NCBI GenBank assembly: GCA_030620095.1
Contig: JAUTXW010004489.1
Coordinates: forward strand, 186,001-250,000
Length of the DNA stretch: 64,000 nucleotides
Direction of reading: 5' to 3'
DNA from: Kuschelorhynchus macadamiae
Lineage: Eukaryota > Arthropoda > Insecta > Coleoptera > Curculionidae
The notes beneath the pieces are model-generated. The model was not told the origin of the DNA, made no database searches, and saw only the letters and a list, made by a program, of their open reading frames with translations. The position numbers and the translations under genes are program-made. Numbering within the stretch: position 1 is the first letter of the stretch; each line of letters begins with the position of its first letter. Shown here in pieces: positions 22,190 through 34,330 of this stretch.

Positions 22190-23034
22190 TATGCAGAGAT
22201 ATATAGACTGGCTTCGACGTAATAGTCAGCTATATGAGGCGGAGGACAAACAGAAATTATTTGCCGAATTAAAAAGACTGAATGAACGAAATATTTCCTT
22301 ACAAAATGATATTCAGACCCAAAAAATATAGAAATAGAATTTGCAGCTGCTACTGAGAAATGGACCAAGAATAAACAAACAGGGCAACGCCCTATACTCC
22401 AATGATCTTAAAGAACTACACCAAAGCTAGCTAAGAGACAAGAAAAGGAAGCTCAGAAAAATGATTTCGACAACTCACGTATCGTCAGAGTGGAAGTCCT
22501 TGTCTCACAAAAGGCATTATACAAAAAAAACAACAAAAAAGTTCTCAAAAGACAGATACAACTACTGGAACTGGGTGGCGAAAGTGCAAGTAGTAGTATA
22601 CAACTATTTAAAAGAGTTTCGAGTGGTAATTTTGATGTCAACTGTTAGGTCAATTTTAAGTCTCTATTTTCTGGGCTGTTAGAGATTGTCTAACATTATG
22701 CAAGAACTTTAATAAAGAAGATTATATTGTTGTATTCTCTTCAAGCGACCATGCACTTCTCGGAATAAAGATTACTGAGGAGGAACTTGTACATCGAATA
22801 CTAATTTGATTATCGTTGGCAACAACTATCGCTTCATCAGACCTGTTCTTAACAACTTAATACATCAACAGAATGAATTTATTATGTCATTCTTAAACAG
22901 TAGAAATGCTGCGTATATACCGCTTATTACTGGAGACAGAGATGATATTATTGATTTCCATACAAAAAGAGAATTGGTATCGTTTATTACGAAAAACTAT
23001 ATTCATCAAGAGTATCCAATCTAGCCAGAATGTT
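22190..23034 (+). pseudogene. LINE ORF1 with coiled coil and possible SGNH-hydrolase-like domain
   Basis: The frame begins MQRYIDWLRRNSQLYEAEDK and continues in helical, charged sequence typical of an ORF1 coiled coil. After shifts it gives KNFNKEDYIVVFSSSDHALL, NLIIVGNNYRFIRPVLNN and, near the end, DDIIDFHTKRELVSFI. The order and spacing resemble the esterase-like (SGNH) domain found in ORF1 of some CR1-type LINEs: a block after a short strand, a middle N-rich block, and a late D-x-x-H. The residue match is loose and the domain call is inference. At least four frame breaks are present. ORF2 follows at 23060. Confidence 0.6.
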
Positions 23035-23059
23035 TTAAATCACCGGAAGCCAACGGCTT

Positions 23060-24361
23060 ATTTTTATCGCGTCGATCATCGACAGGCTTCACTTTAATAG
23101 CACCGAAACTTGGCTAAATAAATCATTTTCCGATGCAAAATTATTGAGTTGTAACTACATAGTTTCGGAAGGATACAAACTATGTTAAATTGGGCTGCCG
23201 CCGTGGCGGCCGCTGTATCTAGCTCCCTTGGTGTTTCTTTGATCCCTATACCTGTAACCAATTCATATGACTATCTCTGGATTGAACTGGAGATTGCTGG
23301 TAGTAAGCTTGTAATGGGATGCGTCTACATCTCTTTAAGTTCAAAACCTGAATGCTACCAATCTTTTAGTAATACTTGCGAATCTCTACTCGTACGAGGT
23401 CGTCAACTATAGATTTTTAATCTACGGCGACTTTAATCTTCCACACATCAAATAGACACTTGAGGACGATTATTTAATTCTATCAGACTTACCTCCATTA
23501 CCTGGCGAGATTATTGTGGAGAAAAACATAGTGGTTTTCTTCGAGTTAAGCCTGTTAAACGCTGTCCAGAACTCACTAGGCAGAACACTCGACTTAAACT
23601 TCGCCAATGGCTAATTTTACTCCGCACCGTCGATGCCTACCATCCAGCCACCGAGACTCAGTTTCATCTCCAACAGATCTAGACTTTAAAGAATAAAAAC
23701 ACAATTTCATTGTATCAATTTGGCAAAGCAGGCTATTCGCAACTGAACCTGTTTTACTAGATCGCTGACTAGACCTGGCGATTATCCGGGCTTAGATGAT
23801 ATGATAAGTCGCTTCTATGAGGGTCTACGGTTCTTCTTCTCAATAAAAATCATGATTGACAAATATCCTAAATAGTTTGGCAAGGGACTTCGCAGATGTA
23901 TTGTGGGGAAGAACAAACTCTACACAAGATTCGAACGATTGGGTCTCCATAAAGACTATTTAGCTTAATTTAATGCCCGTCGTGAGGTTAAGGTCCAAAC
24001 TGACGTATGCTACGTCCTATATGTCACGATGTTAATATTTGATACGTTATACTTACCCCAGCAAATGAGATACTGCGGTCGGACCTCAGCTGATTGCCGA
24101 TGGATTTGCCTCGTACTTTCAGTTATCGTATTCCAATAACAGTAACGTTAATATGACTTGATGAATTTGGAGTTAAGAACACTAGTGGTTCCTACTAGAT
24201 GTACAAGGCAGCAAGTATTTTATGAACATCCGCACAGAAGAAATTATAGATTGAATGGTTTTGTTGAGAGAATGTCGCACAACTACAACTGCTTCTATTC
24301 CGACTGCAATATCTTCAGTTCTAGTTTATCGGGGATAAAAAGACAAATTTTATATAACTAA
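23060..24361 (+). pseudogene. LINE ORF2 with endonuclease and tail but no RT core
   Basis: Endonuclease pieces are visible: STETWLNKSFSDA (about 23098), then AVSSSLGVSLIPIPVTNSYD and LWIELEIAGSKLVMGCVYIS (23212-23340). The post-endonuclease linker follows, for example WFGKGLRRCIVGKNKLYTRF near 23876. Within about 150 bases the sequence jumps to the ORF2 C-terminal tail with HRRNYRLNGFVERMSHNYN (24230). The whole RT, about 900 bp in such elements, is absent. The 3' UTR continues to AATAAATAAATG at about 24503-24514. Confidence 0.8.
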
Positions 24362-24514
24362 CTTGAGTTAGATTTTACGTATTTTGTTATATTTTAATTT
24401 TATATGTTTATTTTAATCTATACAGACGCTTTGTTTTCTTGTTTTCTCAACACTTCAACATAAACTTTTGTATGATTTGGAATTGTTATTCCGTAGTGTA
24501 TTTAATAAATAAAT

Positions 24515-24880
24515 GTTTTCTTTTGATCTTTTACGTATTTGTTATTTACTTCACCTTGCTGAACATTACCTGAATCACTGAAAAATATAATTTTCTTAGA
24601 AAAATACTCCAGAAAATATCTCAAATGGTTCATTTAATAATATTTTATGCTCACAGTGTAATCTTCCTGATAGAATGGAATGACTTGGGATTCGTAACAA
24701 TACTTACTTTGCTATTTTGGTATTTAGGTTCTTTTAATGACGATTTTAATTTATAGTGCAAACATTTGTTCCTCAATATATTTCATATTCGTCTGTATAA
24801 AATGGGGACAAAAGTTTTTGATCCCGGTCGGGAAGTAATTTTAATATATTGGGTAATGAATTACCTTAAAATCAGAAAGA
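24515..24880. other. No gene recognised
   Basis: A+T-rich sequence after the LINE 3' end with no coding or structural signal seen. Confidence 0.5.
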
Positions 24881-24885
24881 ATTTG

Positions 24886-25280
24886 ATGAGAAATTGTGCC
24901 TGACAAATTTCTATTATCTTACCTCTAGTTGTCAGAGTGGTAAAGACAAAGTTCGTCTCCTGGCTCTCCAAGAAAAAGAAAGCAATTTCTGGCTTAATGT
25001 AATTCCATACGTCACTCTAGGTAGTAATAATAGTAGATTTTTAGATAATTCCACTTTTTTATTTCTCTCGCTTTAAGGACTTCTTAAACTGTGTGCGAAC
25101 AATATGCCTCCGCTTGCGGCAAAACTATAAATTTATATGGCCTCCACGGGCTTAGATGCGAGAAAAGTGCAAGAAGTTTGTTTAGCCATAGGTTGATTAC
25201 TGACATTATCAGTGAGAACTGTTTTTGGCTGAAATTCCATCATCAATTAGAAGGCATGTGGCTTATTCCCCGGGAAATAG
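24886..25280 (+). pseudogene. Fragment of a retroelement C-terminal Cys/His domain
   Basis: A frame ending near 25076 is followed in another frame (25091 onward) by CEQYASACGKTINLYGLHGL then RCEKSARSLFSHRLITDII. The spacing C-x-CG-x3-D/N-x2-G-x-H-x-L-x-C-x2-S-x-R-x3-R/H-x4-I matches the C-terminal domain of a group of LINE-encoded polymerases. The following LEGMWLIPREIGKAVVWF corresponds to the conserved stretch that normally reads as a Pro/Asp/Gly-rich then Trp block. I place it with retroelements from remembered pattern only. The upstream RT is not present. Confidence 0.5.
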
Positions 25281-25730
25281 GCAAGGCTGTAGTATGGTTT
25301 TTGTATCAGTTTTTTAGAAAGTTGAATTTTAATATGCGATTAAATATTTTATTCAAATATAAAGACTTTAAATGTGTAATATATTTATTAAAATTATATA
25401 TAGCTCTGAATAGATTATTACTAACCTGTTTATTGAACTGCTTTAAGATTTAAAAAAAACTAAATTTCTAAAGCTGCTTAAGTAAAACTGACCCATGAAC
25501 ACACTTAATACTACATCATACTGAAATATGAGTCATTACAAAACCCTTGCAGTTTTTGTCACGAGCTTTCCGGCCACTACTTCTACTAGAGTCCGGCACG
25601 CACGTCCCTGGTATAATTATCAATAACTATCTCAGCTAAAATCGGAATGTTATTAGACTAGAATGAGTCCTAACACTGAAACCTGTGGTGGAAGAAAGAT
25701 CAAAATACAAGAGTTCTAATCACACTACGT
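25281..25730. other. No gene recognised
   Basis: A+T-rich to 25490, then slightly more GC-rich sequence leading to the hammerhead-like motif. The GC-richer part may be PLE terminal-repeat sequence. Confidence 0.4.
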
Positions 25731-25774
25731 TCTGGACGCGCGATTCGCTAACCAAGTTAGCATCATCAGCAGAT
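25731..25774 (-). ncRNA. Hammerhead ribozyme-like motif, minus strand
   Basis: Read on the minus strand: TCTG (stem I), CTGATGA (25769-25763), one T, stem II GCTAAC-TTG-GTTAGC (exact 6 bp, 25761-25747), GAA (25746-25744), a short stem III TCGCGC, GTC (25737-25735), then CAGA, which pairs with TCTG to close stem I. An outer ATCA/TGAT pairing can extend stem I. All catalytic core bases fit except position 15.1 (U instead of A). Two-base-pair stem III is a known feature of hammerheads in Penelope-like elements. Cleavage would follow the C at 25735. No PLE coding sequence is adjacent. Confidence 0.65.
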
Positions 25775-25799
25775 GATATAAACTCTGTGTGCTGATAAC

Positions 25800-27047
25800 T
25801 GATTGAATGCCACTGGTCGGAGATACTGACAAGAATGTCATATAAAAATATATTTTTGTATATGTTTTTACTCCATCCAGCTTCATTCCAGTCTAATAAT
25901 CCAGTTGAAATATATACAGGGGACAAATCAAATACAGAAATTCTTTAACACACTGTTTGTTGAAAACGAAACCATTTTAGACCTACGCCTATAATACATT
26001 TGTGTCTTATTTTACGCCAAGGAATCTTCTATTAAGCCATGATGGATGTTTTTTAAATCCGCTCTGTACAATTTGAACGTAGGTTTTTTGAACAGCCTGA
26101 AGATATAAAATGAACATAAAGTTACTAGTGGAAAACATTCTTGAAAATAAGCTTTGATTCATACGTAGTTTATTAATTCGAAAATTTCACAAAAAATTAT
26201 TAATTTTGACATGTAATAACTGATTGATCATCCCCTGTATGACATCTATCAATACTACTTCTTACCATATGGTTTTTGATTCACATACTTTGATGCATTC
26301 GTTCGGAAGTAGTTTTTATTAAAAAATATAAACAATTTTGCAGCGATTTTATTAATTACCATGAATACTTAAAACTAATAACGGTAATCATTCTTGATTC
26401 TAAAATGAGAAGCTTTATTTTTGTAGAGAAAACGACGCTTGTACTGAATTGTATTGAATAGTTAAATTTTAAAGCGTTACTACCAAAATGTATATGTGTA
26501 ATAAAATTTTACATTTTTTGAATATATTCCAAATTATTATCGCTTTCAAATTCTACATTAATTTATTTACTCTAACTGCTCTACTTTATTCTTTGGAAAT
26601 GCAAAAAAGTATACGATCAATTATTTGCCCACCAATTATTACACATATTTGCTATCTTGTACTAACTGCAGCACAACAGAAAATAAAGAACGCTGTTAAA
26701 TCTATATTAAATTATAGCAACAGTCCGCAGCTGAACGATACTAAAACACAAAAACTAAAAAAACGTACTTAACACATTATCGGAAAACTAGATCTTCCTA
26801 CAATAATTCCCAACCAGCTACTGAGATAGCTTCTTTTAGCTTCTTTCCGGACTTGCTGGCTGCTATCTTTACCCCGAAAGAATATGTTGGTGTTGCGGCT
26901 AGTCTTATGTAGACTGGTTTTCGCAGACATTTCTAGTATCTAATTTACAAAACTTCAGATCATTAAACATCTGTTACTATAAAGTACTAAAAATCATTCG
27001 CCCTTATGATTTTCTATGTAACTAACCAACCTGTTTTGATATTGCAG
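25800..27047. other. No gene recognised up to the host exon
   Basis: A+T-rich. A 94-codon open frame at 26488-26772 has no recognisable features. The last ~20 bases are the polypyrimidine tract and acceptor of host exon B. Confidence 0.5.
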
Positions 27048-27180
27048 GCACTACAAGATGAAAAAGGGCCTTTAAGTGGTGTTGAGAAAACCTTAAAAGA
27101 CAGATGTAGTGATCTACAATCAGAAATAATATCTTTGAATTATTTTAGATCATCCCAAGGCTCGTACACCAAAAAGCGAC
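27048..27180 (+). CDS. Host gene exon B (phase 0 to 1)
   Basis: The exon is 133 bp, preceded by GATATTGCAG and followed by GTAAGTG, near-consensus splice sites. It is open throughout and encodes a charged helical part, ALQDEKGPLSGVEKTLKDRC followed by SDLQSEIISLNYF, then a basic SYTKKRR-type end. The entering phase equals the leaving phase of exon A (5526-5687). One leftover base joins with two bases at the start of exon C (49484) to make a His codon. This exact fit across 22 kb is the main argument for one gene. Its length and lack of defects contrast with the ruined TEs around it. Confidence 0.75.
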
Positions 27181-27189
27181 GTAAGTGTA

Positions 27190-29439
27190 AATAATTTATC
27201 AACCTAAATGTTAGTATAAAAAAATGTGTGTAACATAGATATATGTGAAAGTAATTTCCTTACTGTTAACAGACCTGTTTGAACGAATATAGTTTAAATT
27301 CGAAACTGCCTAACTTTATTTACAATCCTAATTTTTTTTAAAATAATTAATGATAGGAATAACAATTTTTAATTGAGAGACTTTAATAAAATCATTAAGC
27401 GCTCCTGAAAGCAGCTTCTATGTCTATCGCATTTGGGAACATCCGACACTTCTAACTTCTCCCCATGGCCTCCATCTAATTATCTTATTGCCCCATTGTT
27501 AGTAATTTTCTCCAAAAGCCAAGTGCTTAAGTAACTCAGTAAACAGATATTTTCTTCGCAAAAATATGAAAATAACAACCTGATATACATATTTATAAAG
27601 ACAAACTAAATGAAAAATTTCAACCTTAAACTGGGGGTAAACTAGGAGGTAGAATCCCCAATAGGATCGTTCTTTACTAGTATCTGGAAACAAAATTATT
27701 TTATAAGAGACGCAATAGCTAGAAGCAGGATTAATGTTTTCTAAAATTGTTACCATTTGAACAATTTGTGTAATTCTTTTTTTAATTATAGCTATTTCTC
27801 GTGACGGATAGCCAATGCAGCCATGTGTGACTTGAAAATTATCCATATATTTTTTAAATGGTCCCATTAGAAGTTCATTCTTTTGAATAAATGTAGAATT
27901 TTTATTATTTCATTAAATATAAATTTTATCTCGAAAGACAACCGAGAAATTTGTCAAAAATTCTGCCATACGGGGCAATGTATTAGAAAGAAAGAGAATA
28001 AATATACACGTAAGTAAAATAATTACAAAGGAATACACATGGGTCTTGTCTTTTCGCAGAAATCATGGTTATTGGATTTATATTGTGTTAAATTGGAATT
28101 ACTTTCCGACGTTTCGTCGGCGATTGCACGAGGCATCTCCAGGGATCTTCACTGCATAAGATCAAAACACTAAATTTAGTATTTTGATTCAGCTAACTAA
28201 ATACTGGGTGTTAAATTATACTATTAATCAATTTTTATTTCATGTGTTTCAATGTTTGAAAATACTCAGGCTACATTTGAAAAGATATTACAAAATGCAT
28301 TTTACATCATTATGGCCACTTTTTCTCTCTGAAAACCAACAATGTATCACATTTAATGAATAGAAGGTTTAATTATTATTTTCTCTTAAGAGGCAATGTG
28401 TTAGAGAAAGACAAAAAACCAGAATCTTGTCAAATTTACAAAGGAGAATTTTAAATAATATAAATGCATGAGTGCATTACATCATTGATTTTAAGAGGCC
28501 AGGGGCTGTTCAGGCGTTCTTATTCCACGAGATCGGAATACTGAATAAGCTCAATAGGATTTAAGCTGGTGGCAGCGCTCACTGAACAGTGACCCGATGT
28601 AACGATCAAACTCTACGTGATATTCAAGACAGATACGATCTACACTATACATAAGAACTAAGCGTTTGAAATATTACACTGCGTCACGGTTCCGTTAACA
28701 AAGGTCAGGTATAAAAACCGTCTTAAATACCTCTGAGCCCATTCAATATTTTCATCTCTAGAAGATTTTTGAAGATGTCTCGTTCAATCGAAGGCGTAAC
28801 GTCAAAAAGTTATTCCATTTTGCCACAATTTAAACCTAATAATATTTTTCGAAGGTCAATTCACTTGCGTCATCGAGCGCCATTAGTACAAATTATGTTT
28901 TCGTGGATGCCTCTTTATCACTTCGCATCGTAATTATACAGAACTAGGTTTAAATATTCGTACGAAAATATTTTACAATACATTAAAATATTAAGATAAT
29001 TATACATTTTTATATACCTAAATTTTAAATATTCAAAATATAAATCAGTCTGGTGCAAACCAGGAAGAGATTATCAATTCGACCGTGTGTATTTTCTTAT
29101 GTATATACATCACCTTTTACCTGGATTAGTATCGCGTAGTAAGTCGTTTTAAAGGTATGTTAAGGTTTTTTTTGTAACCAAAATGAACTGAATGATTTAA
29201 AATAAGTTCCCTTTAAAGACAAACATTAAATCCAATAAGCATATACCAAATTCTTTTACAGAAAATACAGAAACAATAAAGATTATTAAATTAGCGCTAA
29301 ATTATATTATACACACCTTATCAATCATTTATGGACTCTAGTACCAACTGAAACAAAAAAAATCTATTTCTTCGTCGAGTTATTTGCTTCTACAGATCAT
29401 TTTTTTTATTATTTAGTATAAACCTGGGCCATACGTTTT
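27190..29439. other. No gene; one PLE-type hairpin
   Basis: The minus-strand open frame 27867-27499 (122 residues) shows no family I recognise. On the minus strand at about 28122-28106 is the exact hairpin CCGACG-AAA-CGTCGG, preceded by CTGGAGATGCC. This resembles the GAAACGUC half of a hammerhead with a mutated first core (CUGGAGA for CUGAUGA). The rest is A+T-rich without recognised structure. Confidence 0.4.
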
Positions 29440-30547
29440 TTCCACAACAAACATAAATATGGCCTTCTTGTTATTTGTTTATGTTTTTGGGGTTAAAAGT
29501 TTTTAGAAGTTTTTGTGTCTTTGGAACTTGCCTGTATTCTAAGCCTGGAAGTCAGAGTTGCATTGAGATGAAGTAAAAATTGCGACTAAGGTGGTGGGCA
29601 AGAAACTTATGGGTAAACAAAAGACGATAAAATTTTGGGATATCTGTGCTAATTCAATTAAGGGAAAAACTTGTGCTTAAAGTGTAATAAAAGTTTTCAT
29701 AGTCATTGTATTGTAAAAACTGCTGGGTTCAAAAAAATTGGATTACATCAAAATCATTTGTGGAGTTTGCAATAAAGATAGTGATCTGTCATTTGATGAA
29801 AAATTAAAGATCCATGCAAGAAATAATGGTCTTATGAGTGTGATGGTGTTAGAGTTGCGAGAGAAAAATAATTTTCTACGTGAAAAGATCATGTGGCTGG
29901 AAGAAAAACTTTAAAATTTATCAGAAATCTTTCCTGCGAGCGAAAATAGCTTTAGAAATTTCACATGTTTTCGCTCTCTTTACCCTTCACCAGAGAAAAA
30001 ACCGCAAACCAAAATGAGGTTAAGGACGCTTTAAGATCTTGTAGCCAATCACAAAGCAAAAGTTGTGATCCAACACTGGTCGGTAATGTTTTTATCATAT
30101 AGGTCTAATTACATGAACAACTAAGGAAACAGAAATACCTAACATAAAAAGAGACAACAAATTAAACAAGGAGAACTTAAAATTAGCCTTGACAAAGTGA
30201 TAGGGATGATCCATTAAAGGAATCTCCAGCACGGGTAATTCTTGAACCTGACAATGGCCAATTAATAAACAAACGGAATAAAGAAAGTGGAAATGAAGGC
30301 GAATGGAAAGTCGTTGAAAGAAAAAGAAAACGCCTTGAAAAACAAAACAGTATTCAGACAAAATCCAAATTTTAAAATTTGGCGAAACGGATCTCTTTTC
30401 TATTTGTAACAGGATTGCATATAGAGACCACCTATGAACAAAAAAGACATATTGAGGATAGTTTGGACATCAAATGTAATTGCTACAAAATGAAGGCAAG
30501 GACGGACAGGCAAAAAAACTCGTTTAACTGAAGGTGCCAACAGAAGC
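29440..30547 (+). pseudogene. LINE ORF1 with PHD-like finger, coiled coil and RNA-binding tail
   Basis: The + strand shows ORF1 of a CR1/Jockey-type LINE in several frames. A cysteine/histidine-rich part near 29625-29790 includes CNKSFHSHC-like sequence and ICGVCNKDSDLSFDEKLKIH. It is followed by the coiled coil MSVMVLELREKNNFLREKIM (about 29832) and, after stops, a region with WKVVERKRKRLEKQN and YKMKARTDRQKNSF (about 30305-30525), typical of the RRM-like end. ORF2 does not follow. At 30551 an oppositely oriented LINE 3' piece begins. Confidence 0.75.
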
Positions 30548-30550
30548 TAA

Positions 30551-30854
30551 GCCACATGAAAAATCGAGTAGCTGCCTCAAAACCTTTTTCTTTTTAAGAC
30601 AGTGATAAGGAATAGAGAATAAGGAAACTAAATTTTATTGGTGCTGATAAAAAGTTACATTTTTTATACACGTCATCATCAGGAAACACCTATTTTACTT
30701 AAAAACTAAAATACGAACAATACATGTTAAAATAACTCAGTTTTAAACGCTAGCATTTAGGAATTCATTTAGATTGTAAAATGCGTTTGTTAATAAAATA
30801 TGTTTTACATCACAGATAAAGTCTTTCATATTTTTTCCCTAAAATTAATTGGTA
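30551..30854 (-). repeat. 5'-truncated LINE 3' end, copy 1
   Basis: About 304 bp that match 32177-32481 at high identity (few differences, for example CTGATAAAAAG versus CTCATAAAAAG). On the minus strand it is the ORF2 C-terminal end plus 3' UTR of the LINE whose longer copy lies at 32177-34330. Confidence 0.9.
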
Positions 30855-32176
30855 TTAATTTATCTAAAATCACAAACCTACGTGAGTGCAAATTGCCCTA
30901 TCGGTCATGCGCAAACGGTCTTGCTCGCGCGTCTTTTTTGTAACGTTCTCCCGTATATCGTTGGGCTTCGGTAAACATCGGCTAAACATCCACCCTTTGG
31001 ATTTATGTGGTAAATTGCCCACAAACACACACATAACTTTTATATAGTAGAAAAGGTTAACCAGAGGTCAGTGCACAACACAGAGATAGTACCATAAAGG
31101 TGGATGAGAAAGAAAGAGAAATAAAACAATAATGTAGAAACCAAAGTAGTTATTCTATGTACTACATACTTAAATATCACAGTATAGCCTGAGCCTAGCC
31201 CATGACTAAATTAAATGAAAACCCTAATGAGTAATACACAGAAAGAGAATGTATGGATGAGAGGGAGACGGTATACGCGGTTATCTAATGATGGCGGTCG
31301 AGAAGAAATTAAGATTGGTTAACACGGTCGACTCACCGAAGAACGTAATACGGGAGCCAACGTCGGTTTCCACTCATTACACTCAATACTCAGATACACT
31401 GCGATACTTTATCTGGTTACTTACCAAGGACAAATTGATATAGGCACTCTCGTGTATAAAAATAAATAATTGTGAGTCAATATGGCGTGGCACGTTATGT
31501 AACGATCCAGAAAATTTACGCGGTATTCCGCTCGTTGCGCAATGTGTTTAAAGGTTCATAAACATCGAGCCCATTTCGCTGAATATCTACCTGAAATAAT
31601 CGAATTTCTACTAGGATTAATAACAATCATACGAGTTTAATCGGTGAACGATGTATATGGTCTATATATAGTGTCTTTTACCAAAGCCGCTAACATATTT
31701 CGGAAAATTTGCATGTGGCGTAAAGTGTTTCAATTAATTATAATAAAAAGCGTATTTTACTGGAAATCTATCAGAAAGTAACGTCATTTTTACTATAAAT
31801 AGTAAGAAACATATGAGTTAAAAAACGTTCAATGCATACATTCTAAAAAAATTAGTAACTTCGTTACAACTTTTAATCGAAAAGATTTGGCAACAAATTC
31901 GTACAGCTCAAATGCTTCATTGTAAATTGTACTTCGCCCTGCTTTATCTGTACCTGAATTACCTTTCGTATTTGACGGTTACAACAGTACAATGATAAGG
32001 TGTTGACATTTATCAGTTTTGGATATCACGTTTGCTGACAATGGTGATGACACGTTTTGCAGACAATCGTAAAAATGACATACTAACCTCATGGGGTTCT
32101 AAGGAAAAATCCATTTGAATTTGCTCTGTTCATCGTATACGGAAGATGTTCCAGGCTAACACAGTGTAACAGCTCA
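30855..32176. other. No gene recognised, between the two LINE 3' copies
   Basis: 1.3 kb of sequence bounded by the direct repeats 30551-30854 and 32177-32481. It contains GC-richer parts (30890-30990, 31270-31400) and no reading frame or TIR that I could identify. Confidence 0.5.
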
Positions 32177-34330
32177 GCCACATGAAAAATCGAGTAGCTG
32201 CCCCAAAACCTTTTTTTTTAACAGTGATAAGGAAGTATGTAAAAGAGTATGTAAACTAAATTTTATTGGTGCTCATAAAAAGTTACATTTTTTATACACG
32301 TCATCACCAGGAAACGCCTATTTTACTTAAAAACTAAAATACGAACAATACATGTTAAAATAACTCAGTTTTAAAAGCTAGCATTTCGGAATTCATTCAG
32401 ATTGTAAAATGCATTTGTTAATAAAATATGTTTTACATCACAGATAAGGTCTTTCATATTTTTCCCTAATATTAATTGGTAATTTATTATAAAACAATGG
32501 TCAATAATAAAATGTTTCCCTACACAAGATCTTTCTATCCTAAGAAACTTAATATTTATATTATTTTTTTGTCTTGTATTATATATAGTCAACGCCTTCG
32601 ATAGGTCACAAAAGGTTGACCCCCATTCTCTCCACCCTCAAATCTCTTAACTTTAGCAGATTGTCAATAGCACCAGCAGAAGATTTTCCCTTTCTGAACC
32701 CATGCTGAACATCTGGAAACATTCCGTTGATAAAATAACTGTATAACTGATTGTTTAAAAGAAGTTAATTATTTTTTAAATAACCGGTATCAAGGCGACA
32801 GGCCGGTAATTATAGCATCATCCCCATTTCTCTTCTTGAAAATAGGAATTACTGAGCCCTCCCTAATACAACAGTTTATAAGTTTTGTTAAAGGAATAAT
32901 TGAGGGTTCCTTGACTTTTTTTCAGAAACACAGAATTTATACCATATATATCTTTACAATGTTTATTCTTTAAGGCACTAAAAGCATCTCTTACCTCCAC
33001 AAAAGTAACTTCCTTAAAAGAAAAACCCCCAGTCGGCACCCTCACATCTCCCCTGCTCATGTAGTCATCCACACTAATCTGGGAATCGGGCATTTCAGTA
33101 AGCATACTCTCCGCTATGTTAGAAAAAAATTGTTTAGTTTAGTAGAACTTAATAGAGGCAATAATAATGCCTTTGTTTTCAATCTCTCCTCATTTACTAT
33201 TTGCCAAGTAGCTTTTATTTTATTGTCCCAGTTTTCAATAAATTCAAAGTTTTCTGATTTTTTGGCTTTCTCTATATCTCTTCTATAGTGTTTTCGTAAT
33301 ACATTTCTTTAAAGGTTAATCTGAGGTGATTTAATAAATATCTTAGATAAATCATTTAACAACTGTAACCGTCCTCATATCATGGTTAATTCAGGAGTGT
33401 ACCATCTCACCCTATCACGTGTATTTATATAATTATTTTAACATAAAACATTCCCAAAAAAATTACATAAAAAAGTCCATAAAAAAATCCAATTTTTTGC
33501 CTGCTGTATCCTTAGACAACAACTGCAACTTAAACTATTAATTACATACAATATACATTAGTTATAGACCAGCACAAAATTTTTACTTGTGAGGCTGTAG
33601 GTTCATCTTCTGAAAGGCTATTTATGTTAATACCTAACGCTAACATTTTCAAAATTTATAAAAATATTTTATTTATGAGGTATGCATTTTGCCTTGTGTT
33701 TTCAAAGATTTGCTGTTTAAAACCATAAGTACTAAAAAAGTCAATAAAACTAGTTTTCTTAGAATTATTAGTAAGGTTAAAATGAATATTAAAATCTCCT
33801 GTTATGACAGCATACTTTTAACTAACACAAATTTCTAAAACTATAGTCATTTTATCCAAAAACACATTAAAATCTCCGCCTGGTCCATGTTTTGCTTCAG
33901 CAGTACAGCTACACCACCATAGACATGACTAGTTCTAGCAGAGTATGCTGCTGGAATATAGTTTAAAATAGATAAGATTTCAATTTCATCTGAAGACATA
34001 AAATGCTCACTAACTCACTGCAGTTTAAGTTAATACTTTGTAAAAAACTTCAATTTCTCCAACCTTGTGTTTCATAGTGAATACATATTTTAATGAATTA
34101 TATTTATACGGGTCCCTTGTAAAGGGGGGCGGTGCAGATGTAAAAAATGGTTCACCACTATTCCCTTACCCCAAAAATCAGGAGACATTACAACTGGCTT
34201 AGCTTCTGTTAGGGTAAGTCCTTGCGGTAATCCGTATTGGTTAACCACCATTTTCTCCGGAATTCGTTCTGAACATATGAAAAATTTTCTTGGTGATTTC
34301 TATAAGTAACACTTCTTTTGACTAAATTGA
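32177..34330 (-). pseudogene. LINE (CR1/Jockey type) with most of the RT deleted
   Basis: Read leftwards from 34330: end of ORF1 with GLPQGLTLTEAKPVVMSPDF (near 34225-34165), then ORF2 endonuclease scraps (HVYGGVAVLLKQNM near 33925), the endonuclease-RT linker and RT start in frame 33105-32863 (TFVEVRDAFSALKNKHCKDI), then VQHGFRKGKSSAGAIDNLL (near 32705) and FCDLSKA at motif A. From there it passes straight into the C-terminal tail TIYNTRQKNNINIKFLRIER (32590-32530) and 3' UTR. Motifs B to E of the RT are missing. Many stops. The 3' end region is duplicated at 30551-30854. Confidence 0.85.

Larger units (their letters stand above)
5688..27047 (+). other. Inferred host intron of ~21.4 kb filled with TEs
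   Basis: The interval between host exons A and B starts with GTAGGT and ends with GATATTGCAG. It contains the hAT, Penelope-like, gypsy/errantivirus-like and LINE remnants described separately. Other exons of the gene could be hidden here. I saw no further open stretch with paired splice sites and host-like sequence, and the A-to-B phases are already compatible. Confidence 0.6.

Noticed and set aside
26488..26772. 94-codon + frame near host exon B
   Set aside because: No acceptor/donor pair in a compatible phase and no similarity to host or TE proteins that I know.
27499..27867. 122-codon minus frame
   Set aside because: No recognisable motif, no splice context, and tail of low-complexity aromatic/hydrophobic residues typical of A+T-rich noise.
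30640..30700. CTGATGATG sequence in the LINE 3' UTR as a hammerhead
   Set aside because: No stem II or GAAA partner follows, so only the first core box is present by chance.
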